A stretch of 25,154 nucleotides of DNA from Ignavibacteria bacterium (GTDB lineage: Bacteria > Bacteroidota > Ignavibacteria > Ignavibacteriales > Melioribacteraceae), in contig DAIEQP010000015.1 of the NCBI GenBank assembly GCA_027347805.1, positions 1 through 25,154 of the forward strand, written 5' to 3'. How positions within the stretch are numbered: position 1 is the first letter of the stretch; every line of letters begins with the position of its first letter. Made by a program: the position numbers and the translations under genes. Below the pieces are notes generated by a model. That model saw only the letters and a program-made list of their open reading frames with translations. It ran no database searches and was not told the origin of the DNA. Shown here piece after piece: positions 8,982 to 16,517 of this stretch.

Positions 8982-9001
8982 TTATGTTAATATCGGAGAC
9001 A

Positions 9002-9055
9002 ATGAAACATATATTGATCTTCCGGGTAAAAGAAGAAGATAAAAACTTGAGATAG
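9002..9055 (+). CDS. Possible 17-codon leader ORF ahead of exbB
   Basis: An ATG at 9002 preceded by CGGAG (8994-8998) opens a 17-codon frame, MKHILIFRVKEEDKNLR, ending at TAG 9053-9055, eight bases before the exbB ATG. Placement and ribosome site suit a short upstream peptide or translational leader. The peptide is basic and amphipathic and has no recognised relatives. It could be chance; coding is unproven. Confidence 0.25.
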   Translation: MKHILIFRVKEEDKNLR

Positions 9056-9063
9056 GCGGATAC

Positions 9064-9717
9064 ATGTTTAATTACAATTTCACAGAATTACTTTCACATG
9101 GTGGTTTTACATTAATAATTTTAGTCCTCTGTTCTATTTTATCATTAAAGGTAATAATAGAAAAATGGATTACAATGAAAAGTCTGGATGAAGAAAATCT
9201 CGATGAGTTAACATTGAAAGTTAAGGAAGCCGTTGGTGAGAAAAATTTTAAGATGGCTGTCCATATTTGTAAATCAAACAAGGTGAAGAAATTAGGTTTT
9301 ACAATTGCTTCTCCTCTTGCAGGTGTATTTGCTTACATGCTGAGCAATCTGAATTATAAGAAAGAAGAATTATTTGATCTTGCTTTTTCTAAAATGGATG
9401 AGGAAATAGTTAAGCTAGAAAAAAGTTTAGGTGTTCTTGGCACCCTTGGAAATATTTCTCCATTCATAGGTTTATTTGGAACTGTTCTGGGTATTATCCG
9501 TTCTTTTGAAGGTTTGTCTGTTAATGAAGCATCAAGTTATCTTACAGTGATGAGCGGAATTGCCGAAGCGCTTGTCTCTACTGCAGCAGGATTGATTGTT
9601 GCTGTACCTTCAGTAATATTTTATAATTATTTCGTTAAGAAAGTAAAACAAAGTGTTCCAGCTATGGAAAGAGAAATTAAAGAGCTTTTATTTCTTCTTA
9701 AAAATGGAGAAGCATAA
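9064..9717 (+). CDS. exbB: ExbB/TolQ-type proton channel subunit
   Basis: 217 aa MotA/TolQ/ExbB family protein. Three membrane helices: about 14-36, 125-147 and 168-190, with a long cytoplasmic loop between the first two. The channel helices carry the conserved threonines in GLFGTVLGI (Thr140) and VSTAAGLIVAVP (Thr173). With ExbD it forms the inner-membrane motor that turns proton-motive force into movement of TonB. AGGCGG lies just before the ATG. The stop overlaps the exbD start (TAATG). The directly following tonB-like gene argues for ExbB rather than TolQ, but the families are hard to separate by sequence. Confidence 0.9.
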   Translation: MFNYNFTELLSHGGFTLIILVLCSILSLKVIIEKWITMKSLDEENLDELTLKVKEAVGEKNFKMAVHICKSNKVKKLGFTIASPLAGVFAYMLSNLNYKKEELFDLAFSKMDEEIVKLEKSLGVLGTLGNISPFIGLFGTVLGIIRSFEGLSVNEASSYLTVMSGIAEALVSTAAGLIVAVPSVIFYNYFVKKVKQSVPAMEREIKELLFLLKNGEA

Positions 9718-10124
9718 TGCGCCGTTACAGAATTGATGAAAAAGAGTTTTCCGAAATAAACATAACTCCCTTTACTGATGTTGTGCTTGTACTGTTACTT
9801 GTGTTTATGATCGCTAGCCCGTTTCTTGTGGTTGGAGCCATGAAAGTAAAATTGCCTGAAGCATCTACGGCAGAATCTATAAATGAAAAAAATGTTGAAG
9901 TATTTCTGGATTCCGGCAATAAGCTTTATATCAACAACAACCATGTAACTATGCAGGAGTTGTTAATACAGATACAAATGAAACTGCAATCAAATCCAAA
10001 TCTGCCGGTAGTAATTAAAGCAGATAAAGAAGTGTTCCATGGCAATTTTATAAAACTTCTTGACGAGTTAAAAAAAGTTGGCGTAACAAAATTTTTAATC
10101 GGTGCAAACAAAAAGAATGATTAA
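9717..10124 (+). CDS. exbD: ExbD/TolR-type motor subunit
   Basis: 135 aa with one N-terminal membrane helix (about 18-40) carrying the essential proton-accepting Asp21 in NITPFTDVVLVLLLVF, the family hallmark. A periplasmic ExbD/TolR domain follows (about 55-130, with VVIKADKEVFHG). It partners ExbB in the proton-driven stator complex. It starts one base inside the exbB stop and its end overlaps the next gene by 8 bases, so all three are translationally coupled. Confidence 0.93.
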   Translation: MRRYRIDEKEFSEINITPFTDVVLVLLLVFMIASPFLVVGAMKVKLPEASTAESINEKNVEVFLDSGNKLYINNNHVTMQELLIQIQMKLQSNPNLPVVIKADKEVFHGNFIKLLDELKKVGVTKFLIGANKKND

Positions 10125-10869
10125 GCAAAAACTAAATATTAAAAATGCATCGACATTATTTTCAGTATCACTTCATCTTTTAGTAATGCTGATTTTCTTT
10201 ATAATTAGTGCGCTGACACCTAAAGATGATTTGGTTGAAATTCGCTTTGGAGAACCAGGCGGCGGCTCAGGCGGTTACGGCCCGATGGATAAAAATTATT
10301 CGATGGTTCAACTTCCTCTGGGAACAGTTCAGCAAAATAATGTTGATGAGACCAAAGATGAAAAATCGGTTGAAGTACCGGAAGTTACATCAAGCAAAAC
10401 AAAAGATGATGAAAAGATATCATCGGTTGCTGTAAAAATTGAAAAGAAAATTAAATCGATTAAAACTTCTGATGCTTTAAGAACTACTGCCGGAAATAAT
10501 CCTTATGGAAAAGGAATTGGGAATGGAAGCGGGACCGGAAGCGGTGTAGGAAATGGAAACGGTAATGGTTTTGGTGATGGACTTGGTGATGGATTTGGAA
10601 TTGACTGGGGAGGTCGAATTAGAAAAATTTATAATTACACAATTCCTAAATACCCTGACGGAGTTTATAAAAATATTGACGTAAAACTTCGGTTTTCAAT
10701 TCTTCCCGATGGTACTGTTGGTAATATTTTAGTTGTAAAAAAAGCAGACAGCAGATTGGAACAGGTTGCAATTGATGCACTCAGAATGTGGAGATTTGAA
10801 CCAATTCCCGGGAACCAGCAGCAAACCTCTCAGTCTGTTGTAATTACATTTCCGTTTAGGCTGGAATAA
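10117..10869 (+). CDS. tonB: TonB-family energy transducer with glycine-rich linker
   Basis: 250 aa from ATG 10117 (a GTG at 10102 would add five residues). One membrane helix near 15-34, a periplasmic spacer, then a TonB C-terminal domain (about 163-250) with IPKYPDGVYKNIDVKLRFSILPDGTVG and a terminal AIDALRMWRFEP motif. The domain contacts TonB boxes of outer-membrane receptors. The spacer lacks the Pro-Glu/Pro-Lys repeats of classical TonB; it carries a GEPGGGSGGYGP segment behind the helix, a charged Lys/Glu/Asp part and a Gly/Asn/Ser tract at about 131-162. The 8-base overlap with exbD and shared operon support a TonB role. The stop lies one base from the convergent coaD stop, and I see no terminator between them. 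Confidence 0.88.
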   Translation: MIKQKLNIKNASTLFSVSLHLLVMLIFFIISALTPKDDLVEIRFGEPGGGSGGYGPMDKNYSMVQLPLGTVQQNNVDETKDEKSVEVPEVTSSKTKDDEKISSVAVKIEKKIKSIKTSDALRTTAGNNPYGKGIGNGSGTGSGVGNGNGNGFGDGLGDGFGIDWGGRIRKIYNYTIPKYPDGVYKNIDVKLRFSILPDGTVGNILVVKKADSRLEQVAIDALRMWRFEPIPGNQQQTSQSVVITFPFRLE

Positions 10870-10870
10870 A

Positions 10871-11353
10871 TTATTTCTTGCTGAATTTATCTAATAATTT
10901 CTGTTTCACCAATTCAGGTACAAATCCAGAAACATCTCCATTGAACATTGCAAGATTTCTAACGATAGTTGAGTTTAAGTAAGTATATCTTGCATGCGGC
11001 ATAAGAAGAATAGTAGAGATATTGTCAGCTAGTTTTCTATTCATCAGGGCCATTTGAAATTCATATTCAAAATCACTAACAGCGCGTAAACCACGAATAA
11101 TACCCACAGCACCTACATTGCGGGCGTGTTCTACTACTAAACCATCAAAAGAATCTACTGTAACATTTTTAAATTCCTTCAACCCGTCGCGAAGCATTTC
11201 CACACGTTCTTCTACTGAAAACAAGCATGTCTTTGCAGGATTCTTTGCAACAGTGACAATCACTTCATCAAAAAGATCTGTGGCCCTGCGAACAATATCG
11301 ATGTGGCCAAACGTTACTGGATCAAACATACCCGGGTAAATAACTTTTTTCAT
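10871..11353 (-). CDS. coaD: Pantetheine-phosphate adenylyltransferase
   Basis: 160 aa, the usual length. Transfers AMP from ATP to 4'-phosphopantetheine, giving dephospho-CoA, the penultimate step of coenzyme A synthesis. The nucleotidyltransferase motif GMFDPVTFGH (8-17) supplies Thr14 and His17; RGLRAVSDFEYEFQMALMNR (87-106) and the NSTIVRN segment (127-133, in place of ISSTxxR) complete the active site. It is the last gene of the minus-strand run and lies 63 bases after rsmD. Only a weak GAG ribosome site precedes the ATG. Confidence 0.97.
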   Translation of the reverse strand: MKKVIYPGMFDPVTFGHIDIVRRATDLFDEVIVTVAKNPAKTCLFSVEERVEMLRDGLKEFKNVTVDSFDGLVVEHARNVGAVGIIRGLRAVSDFEYEFQMALMNRKLADNISTILLMPHARYTYLNSTIVRNLAMFNGDVSGFVPELVKQKLLDKFSKK

Positions 11354-11416
11354 ATTCAGCTCAATTTTATCTGCCTAAATATACTACTTTGATTTAAATA
11401 GAAGTGGATTGAAAAC

Positions 11417-11977
11417 TTAATCGGAGGGTTCACTGTTTTCAAAAAGATAAATCAAACTATCCCCAATTTTTTTGAATGCCTCAAATCCTAAAGCCTGCTC
11501 GTCCTCCTTTTTAGTCTGGATTGATCTTTCAATAAGCAAAACTCCTTCAGGATTTAAGAATTTTTTTTCAATTAGATTTTTTACTGCGTCATGAATATCA
11601 AATTTGAAAAATGGAGGATCGGCAAGAATAAGATCGTATGAATCGTGTTCTGCCAATTTGGAAAATTTAACAGCTTCCATTCTAAAAATTTTACATTCAC
11701 TTTTTGCATTGAGTGAATTAATATTTTCTTCAAGCATTTTACTTACATGAAAATCTTTTTCGACAAAATGAACTTGCCCTGCGCCCCGGCTCAGCGCTTC
11801 AAGACCAAGCGAACCCGAACCCGCATAAATATCGCACACTTTGATGCCGTCAAAATCCATTGAGTGGACAAGATAATTAAACAAAGATTCTTTCGTTTTA
11901 TCTGTGGTTGGTCGTACCAGATTTGATTTGGGAAACTTTACAGTTCTGCCCTTAAACTTGCCGGCTATTATTCTCAT
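11417..11977 (-). CDS. rsmD: 16S rRNA (guanine(966)-N2)-methyltransferase
   Basis: 186 aa SAM-dependent methyltransferase that modifies G966 of 16S rRNA in the small subunit. RIIAGKFKGR at the N-terminus and RPTTDKTKESLFNYL (22-36) are RsmD signatures. Motif I is CDIYAGSGSLGLEALSRGA (48-66), and the catalytic motif IV is DPPF (120-123), a common variant of NPPY. The ATG overlaps the TAA of the upstream PilM-like gene by one base, so translation is probably coupled. Confidence 0.95.
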   Translation of the reverse strand: MRIIAGKFKGRTVKFPKSNLVRPTTDKTKESLFNYLVHSMDFDGIKVCDIYAGSGSLGLEALSRGAGQVHFVEKDFHVSKMLEENINSLNAKSECKIFRMEAVKFSKLAEHDSYDLILADPPFFKFDIHDAVKNLIEKKFLNPEGVLLIERSIQTKKEDEQALGFEAFKKIGDSLIYLFENSEPSD

Positions 11978-12891
11978 TAAATTATTCTAATTGCAATTCC
12001 CGCTGCGGCGGTAAAAGAGTTATACTTAATTTTATAAAGGGGATTTTTTTGAACCGCTTCTTCGACTTTCAGTCTTTCAAACGGATTTATTTTTTTTAAC
12101 GGCAGTCCGAAAAATGATTTTAATTTATTTTCAAATTCTTCAGTTATATCCTGCCCGTATAACAGAACTTTTTTGAAATCTTTGATTGTAAGATTGAAAC
12201 TACTGAGTTTATTAACAGTTGACATCAGTTCTTCAAAAATATTTGCAGATGCAGGGTCCAGAATTTTAAAGAAAAAAGGATGAACACCATCCATTGCGGC
12301 CAAAGAAGAATATTTTTGGTCAATATAAATACTCAGAGAAATTTCATTATCAACTTTGGGTTTATCCAGATATAAAAATGCATTAGATGCCAGATGCACA
12401 TTATCAATAAACTTGAGATTGTAATTATTCTGCTCGCAAAATTTATTGAGGGCAACCACATACATCTTATCAATTCCTATTACAATTGCATGCTTCTCCG
12501 TACGGAGCGAACTTTTATCAACTTCAATGTGCTGAAGCAAATAATTCTCGCAATCACAATCCGGGTACAAAGTAGATAATTCCCACTTGAAATGATCGAT
12601 GAGATCTTTCTTAACAAGCGAATCATCATATGGAACTTCGAAAATCTTAAAGAAATTATTCGGCAATGAAAATGAAATGTTTTTTGAAATCAGTTCTTTT
12701 TTCTTATTGAGTTTGTTTACAGCGTTTTGAAGAATGTTGATTAGTTGATCTTCAGTTAACCCGGGATGAAACGGTTCGGGATGAAATATCTGGTCTAATG
12801 TTTCCAGAAAAAAGGAATCATCCTTGTAGGCAATTTCAACAATTTGCAGTTTTGTATCTGTTAAATTAATTCCTGCATGATTTGTAAACAC
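11977..12891 (-). CDS. PilM-like / DUF3822-like actin-fold protein, degenerate nucleotide site
   Basis: 304 aa from a GTG at 12891, supported by AAGAGGAATT directly ahead. The layout follows PilM-type actin-fold proteins: an N-terminal strand pair AGINLTDTKLQIVEI (6-20), a second phosphate-like strand IYIDQKYSSLAAMDG (188-202), VLLYGQDI (242-249), INPFERL (268-274) and the terminal AAAGIAIR (295-302). The glycines that normally hold ATP phosphates are missing in the first two motifs. The Bacteroidota family DUF3822, often next to rsmD as I recall, is an equally good match in context. No pilN, pilO or pilQ is near, but a comEA-like gene is just upstream, so a competence or pilus-related role is possible. 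Function unproven. Confidence 0.55.
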   Translation of the reverse strand: MFTNHAGINLTDTKLQIVEIAYKDDSFFLETLDQIFHPEPFHPGLTEDQLINILQNAVNKLNKKKELISKNISFSLPNNFFKIFEVPYDDSLVKKDLIDHFKWELSTLYPDCDCENYLLQHIEVDKSSLRTEKHAIVIGIDKMYVVALNKFCEQNNYNLKFIDNVHLASNAFLYLDKPKVDNEISLSIYIDQKYSSLAAMDGVHPFFFKILDPASANIFEELMSTVNKLSSFNLTIKDFKKVLLYGQDITEEFENKLKSFFGLPLKKINPFERLKVEEAVQKNPLYKIKYNSFTAAAGIAIRII

Positions 12892-12906
12892 AATTCCTCT
12901 TGTAAA

Positions 12907-13422
12907 TTATTTTAATACAACAATTTTCTTCAACTTTTCGAATTTAGCTTTTCCGATTCCTTTTATATTCAACAACTGCTCAACGCTCGTTATTTGCCCA
13001 TTTTTCAAAATATAATTTCGAATATTTTCAGCTGTACTTTTTCCAATTCCAGGTAATTTCATTAACTGAACAACAGTAGCATGGTTAATATCAAATTTCT
13101 GTGGAAATTGAATATCCTTTTGTTTTACAGTTTCTTTTGATTTAACTGTGGCAAAATCTAAAAGTTCGTTTTTAGAAGCAACTGCTTTTTGAGAATCTGT
13201 GACAGAAGTGGAATCTTTTGTTTCGGCAAAACCTGCTGCCATGTTGAACACACTATCTTGCGAAGAATAATCAAATTCAAGAAGACCTGAATTGTTTTTC
13301 GCTTCCTTAATATAGTTTATTATCAATCCGATTAAGAAAGTAGAGAGAAGGAAAAAAACTATTGTTAATTCAGTTTTTGTAAATCCAATTTTTCGCGAAA
13401 TTGAATCGATCAACTTACTCAT
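12907..13422 (-). CDS. ComEA-like helix-hairpin-helix DNA-binding membrane protein
   Basis: 171 aa. A membrane helix at about 19-38 is followed by a flexible, Ser/Lys-rich linker and a C-terminal pair of helix-hairpin-helix motifs: MKLPGIGKSTAENIRNYI (121-138) and NIKGIGKAKFEKLKK (152-166), introduced by FDINHATVVQL. This is the ComEA architecture, which binds double-stranded DNA at the outer face of the membrane during natural transformation. Many Bacteroidota HhH proteins of this type have no shown competence role. It lies 15 bases before the PilM-like gene. The ATG is preceded by a run of six G, an unusual ribosome-site context. Confidence 0.8.
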   Translation of the reverse strand: MSKLIDSISRKIGFTKTELTIVFFLLSTFLIGLIINYIKEAKNNSGLLEFDYSSQDSVFNMAAGFAETKDSTSVTDSQKAVASKNELLDFATVKSKETVKQKDIQFPQKFDINHATVVQLMKLPGIGKSTAENIRNYILKNGQITSVEQLLNIKGIGKAKFEKLKKIVVLK

Positions 13423-13474
13423 CTAAACCCCCCGGAAGATACTATATGGGTTTTATTTATGAAAAGAACTTTAC

Positions 13475-13500
13475 CTATCTGTTAACAACATAACAAATAG
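13475..13500 (-). other. Stem-loop between dnaJ and the comEA-like gene
   Basis: On the minus strand CTATTTGTTA and TAACAGATAG form a 10-bp stem with one G-U pair around a 6-base loop, 25 bases after the dnaJ stop. On the plus strand the wobble becomes an A-C mismatch, so the fold favours the minus-strand RNA. No clean U-run follows, so it may be a weak terminator, an RNA-stability element or an operator for the next gene. Confidence 0.4.
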
Positions 13501-13525
13501 ATTCTATATTAGAAAGTAAATTTTC

Positions 13526-14647
13526 TCAGTTATTTCCTTTCATATTAGGCAGTTTTTGGAGTTCTTTTAACAATTCTTTTTCTTTTGCGGAAACATTTTT
13601 CGGCACATGGATATTTACTCTAACTAACTGATCACCTGCACCATGACTATTTAAATGCTGAATTCCCTTTTCCCGCATTTTTAAATATTTTCCGCCAAGA
13701 GTTCCGGGTTCTATTTTTAATTTAGCTTTGCCATTTAAAGTTGGGACTTCAACCTCGGTTCCAAGTACTGCATCTGGATAACTGATAAATAAATCATAGA
13801 CTACGTTATCACCATCTCTTGTAAAATATTCATGCGGCAGTTCTTCAAACAAAACAATAATATCACCGGCCGGACCGCCATGCTTACCTGAATTGCCTTC
13901 ACCACGAATAGTCATATAATTTCCATCCATAACACCGGCCGGAACGGAAATTTTTATTGTGGATTCATCATTGAGGCGTCCATCGCCATGGCATGCTGTA
14001 CATGGTTCAGAAATTATTTTCCCTGTTCCGCTGCAATTATTGCATGGTTGAATATTAACGAATTGTCCAAATATAGATCTTGATACCTGCCTAACTTCCC
14101 CGCTTCCGTTACAAACACTGCATGTTTTAAATGCTGATGAACTTTTTGCACCGGTTCCATTACATGTACCGCACTTATTATATTTTTTAATTTTTACTTT
14201 CTTTGTTGTTCCTGCAGCAATTTCTTCTAAAGTAAGTTTCAAAGTAATTTTTAAATCCGAACCAGGCTGTCCCTGACTCCTTTGACGCGATGAACGTGCA
14301 GAACCGCCGCCGAAAAAGTCATCGAATATAGAAGAACCGCCGCCGAATGCCCCGCTGAATATATCTGAAAAGTGGCTGAAAATATCATTAACATTTTGGT
14401 AGCTATGAAAATCTTCACCGCCTCGTAATCCTTGATGTCCGTATCGATCATATTTAGAACGTTTATCCTGATTACTTAATACTTCATACGCTTCTGCTGC
14501 TTCTTTAAATTTTTCCTCTGCATCTTTATCTCCCTGGTTTCTATCAGGATGAAACTGCATCGCCATTTTTCTGTATGCTTTTTTTATCTCTTCATCAGAA
14601 GCAGTTTTACTAACACCTAAAATTTCATAATAATCACGTTTAGCCAT
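13526..14647 (-). CDS. dnaJ: Chaperone DnaJ (Hsp40)
   Basis: 373 aa, full length. J domain with HPD at 33-35, a Gly/Phe-rich linker (about 75-115), four CXXCXGXG zinc repeats (CGTCNGTG, CSVCNGSG, CNNCSGTG, CTACHGDG) and the C-terminal substrate-binding domains. It delivers unfolded proteins to DnaK and stimulates its ATPase. Third gene of hrcA-grpE-dnaJ, 8 bases after grpE. No dnaK is in the window. Confidence 0.98.
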   Translation of the reverse strand: MAKRDYYEILGVSKTASDEEIKKAYRKMAMQFHPDRNQGDKDAEEKFKEAAEAYEVLSNQDKRSKYDRYGHQGLRGGEDFHSYQNVNDIFSHFSDIFSGAFGGGSSIFDDFFGGGSARSSRQRSQGQPGSDLKITLKLTLEEIAAGTTKKVKIKKYNKCGTCNGTGAKSSSAFKTCSVCNGSGEVRQVSRSIFGQFVNIQPCNNCSGTGKIISEPCTACHGDGRLNDESTIKISVPAGVMDGNYMTIRGEGNSGKHGGPAGDIIVLFEELPHEYFTRDGDNVVYDLFISYPDAVLGTEVEVPTLNGKAKLKIEPGTLGGKYLKMREKGIQHLNSHGAGDQLVRVNIHVPKNVSAKEKELLKELQKLPNMKGNN

Positions 14648-14655
14648 TATCTAAT

Positions 14656-15309
14656 TTACCCTTCGTTTGTGTTTTGGTTTTCCGGAGTTGCAAGTTCGGC
14701 ACTTACAATTACTTTTGCGTGACGAATAACTTTATCTTTATAAAAATAACCCGGTTCAATTACATCAAGAACAGTGTGAGCAGGAATTCCATCCATAGGT
14801 CTCTGCATCAAAGCTTCATGTAATTCAACATCAAATGGCTGCCCCTTCGATTCAATTTTTTTGATCCCCTGATTATCCAAAGTTTTATTAAACTTTTCAA
14901 AAACAAGAGTCAATCCTTTTTTCATCGATTCAAAATTGTTTTCATCATCAATATGAGAGAGCGATCGTTCAAGATCATCAAATACACCAAGAACCTGAAG
15001 TATAAAAGGTTCGGCGGCATACTTCAATAAATTCATCTGTTCTATTTCATTTCTGCGTTTATAATTTTCAAATTCAGCAACTTTTCTCAGCAGCGAATCC
15101 TTTAATTCCGCAACTTGTTTTTCAAGTTCTTCTGTTTTTTCTTTTGATTTTTTCAGTTCAATCTCCAGCTCTTGTAATTCTTTTTGATGAACATCATTTT
15201 GTTCATTTTTATTTTCTGATCTTTCTATCGGAATAGAATTTTCTTCATGATTGTTTTCTGTGTTTTCACTTTTTTCTTTCATTTCATCCATTGTACCGCT
15301 TAACTCCAT
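14656..15309 (-). CDS. grpE: Nucleotide exchange factor GrpE
   Basis: 217 aa. A long charged, disordered head (Glu/Asn/Lys, about 1-50), a coiled coil (about 45-85, with heptads around KQVAELKDSLLRKVAEFENYKRR) and the GrpE beta domain to the end, with the signature FDVELHEALMQRPMDG and VIRHAKVIVS. It releases ADP from DnaK. The ATG at 15309 is taken; an in-frame ATG at 15291, preceded by GGAG at some distance, is an alternative. It lies seven bases after hrcA and eight before dnaJ. Confidence 0.96.
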   Translation of the reverse strand: MELSGTMDEMKEKSENTENNHEENSIPIERSENKNEQNDVHQKELQELEIELKKSKEKTEELEKQVAELKDSLLRKVAEFENYKRRNEIEQMNLLKYAAEPFILQVLGVFDDLERSLSHIDDENNFESMKKGLTLVFEKFNKTLDNQGIKKIESKGQPFDVELHEALMQRPMDGIPAHTVLDVIEPGYFYKDKVIRHAKVIVSAELATPENQNTNEG

Positions 15310-15316
15310 TTTAAGA

Positions 15317-16363
15317 TTATCTCTGCTTTGTTAATTCCTGGCTTAATTGTTCTGCAATATAAACTACAGCCGCTACAATTTTAGAATAGTCCATTCGTTT
15401 GGGACCCATAATTCCAAGTGTTCCAGTAAGATCACCCACTTTATACTCTTTTGTAATCATACTGTATTCAGTAAATTTTTCATCCTTATGTTCTTCACCG
15501 ATTTTAATCATAAAATCTTTTTGATCAGCAGGTTTATTTTTATCAAGTATATGAATTACAATATCTTTGTTTTCAACAAGTTCAATTATACCCTGAAACT
15601 TTTCATGATTTTCAAATTCCGGCTGATTCAAAATATTTTTTGTACCGGCAATAATTGTTTTTTCGCTGCTTGTATCTGTAAATATTTTATCGACACTATC
15701 AAGAAAAACACGAATTATAGGGCGATAAGTTTCAGTTGAAACATCCCTTATTCTCTCTTCGATTGAAGTTCTTATTTCCGAAAATCTTAATCCAGAAAGA
15801 CGCTCGTTTAATATTTGCTGTATTGATAAAATATGCTGCTCTTTTACTTCCGCATCAATTTCCAAGGTAATTGTTCTTATCAGTCCAGAATGAACACTTA
15901 CAACTACTAAAATTCTGGTTGATGAAAGCTGAACAATTTGAATCCGTTCCAACACAGCCATCTCAAATTTTGGATAAGTAACCATTGCCAACTGATTTGT
16001 AAGTTCACTCAAAATTGCGGATGTAATCCGAAGCAAATCTTCAGTATCTGTTTGAGCAGAAAACAAGCTCATATCTACAATCTGTTTGGCCTTATCATCA
16101 ATCAGAGGAGGATCCATCAATGAATCAACGTAAACCCGATAACCCTTATCAGTGGGGGTTCTGCCGGCAGATGTATGAGGATGACCCAGCAATCCCATTT
16201 CTTCAAGGTCTGCCATTACGTTTCTTATAGAAGCCGGAGAAAGCCCAAGATCGAATTTCTTCGAAACGTTTCTTGATCCAACCGGATTTGCGGTTAAAAT
16301 GAATTGATGGATCACAAACCGCAAAATCGCTTTTTCTCTATCTTTTAATTGATACTCGTCCAT
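15317..16363 (-). CDS. hrcA: Heat-inducible transcription repressor HrcA
   Basis: 348 aa. An N-terminal winged helix-turn-helix (about 1-75), with NPVGSRNVSKKFDLGLSPASIRNVMADLEEMGLL and HTSAGRTPTDKGYR, is followed by the GAF-like and inserted-dimerisation domains of the family. HrcA binds CIRCE operators and represses heat-shock genes until chaperone demand rises. It opens hrcA-grpE-dnaJ, so it probably represses its own operon; a CIRCE-like sequence covers its start codon. No Shine-Dalgarno is seen before the ATG. Confidence 0.96.
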   Translation of the reverse strand: MDEYQLKDREKAILRFVIHQFILTANPVGSRNVSKKFDLGLSPASIRNVMADLEEMGLLGHPHTSAGRTPTDKGYRVYVDSLMDPPLIDDKAKQIVDMSLFSAQTDTEDLLRITSAILSELTNQLAMVTYPKFEMAVLERIQIVQLSSTRILVVVSVHSGLIRTITLEIDAEVKEQHILSIQQILNERLSGLRFSEIRTSIEERIRDVSTETYRPIIRVFLDSVDKIFTDTSSEKTIIAGTKNILNQPEFENHEKFQGIIELVENKDIVIHILDKNKPADQKDFMIKIGEEHKDEKFTEYSMITKEYKVGDLTGTLGIMGPKRMDYSKIVAAVVYIAEQLSQELTKQR

Positions 16364-16375
16364 ACCAAGTGCTAA
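16349..16375 (-). promoter_or_regulatory. Degenerate CIRCE-like operator over the hrcA start
   Basis: On the minus strand TTAGCACTT, nine bases, GAGTATCAA. The CIRCE consensus is TTAGCACTC-N9-GAGTGCTAA, so the left arm matches 8 of 9, the spacer is exact and the right arm matches 6 of 9. The hrcA ATG lies in the spacer, and the right arm encodes codons 3-5, which may limit how far it can match. Binding here would block both transcription and start-codon access. Confidence 0.6.
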
Positions 16376-16463
16376 TAATTGAGCGGGTTAAAATTATCAA
16401 AAATCAGTCAAACTTTCAGATTAGATTCACCCGCCCGAAATTTGATTCATATTACAACTTTTT

Positions 16464-16488
16464 ACTTACCAAAGTTTCATTTGTAAGT
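16464..16488. repeat. Inverted repeat ahead of the purM promoter-like box
   Basis: ACTTAC (16464-16469) and GTAAGT (16483-16488) are perfect inverted copies. Counting inner CAAA and TTTG, the arms pair over ten positions with one bulged base. It lies just upstream of the TATATTTG box in the hrcA-purM divergent region and could be an operator for either gene. Confidence 0.35.
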
Positions 16489-16492
16489 TTCT

Positions 16493-16500
16493 TATATTTG
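16493..16500 (+). promoter_or_regulatory. Possible Bacteroidota-type -7 box for purM
   Basis: TATATTTG fits TAnnTTTG exactly and lies 22 bases before the chosen TTG start of purM, leaving a short leader with the GAGGA ribosome site. No TTTG occurs at the expected -33 distance, so support is partial. Confidence 0.35.
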
Positions 16501-16512
16501 GCTAGAATTTTT

Positions 16513-16517
16513 GAGGA
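16513..16517 (+). promoter_or_regulatory. Shine-Dalgarno deciding the TTG start of purM
   Basis: GAGGA four bases before TTG 16522. Together with protein homology it places the start here and not at the first possible start codon upstream (16369). Confidence 0.7.

Noticed and set aside
10830..10900. Terminator between convergent tonB and coaD
   Set aside because: Only one base separates the stops, and I found no stem with a T-run; TTCCCGGGAA at the end of tonB is a loopless palindrome without a following T-run.
15347..15739. 130-codon open frame on + antisense to hrcA
   Set aside because: Phe/Ile/Asn/Cys-rich translation typical of reading AT-rich coding DNA backwards, no ribosome site, and it lies wholly within the secure hrcA gene.
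10871..16363. comEA-like plus PilM-like genes as part of a complete type IV pilus or competence locus
   Set aside because: No pilB/C/N/O/Q, comEC or prepilin genes are in the window; neighbours are housekeeping genes.
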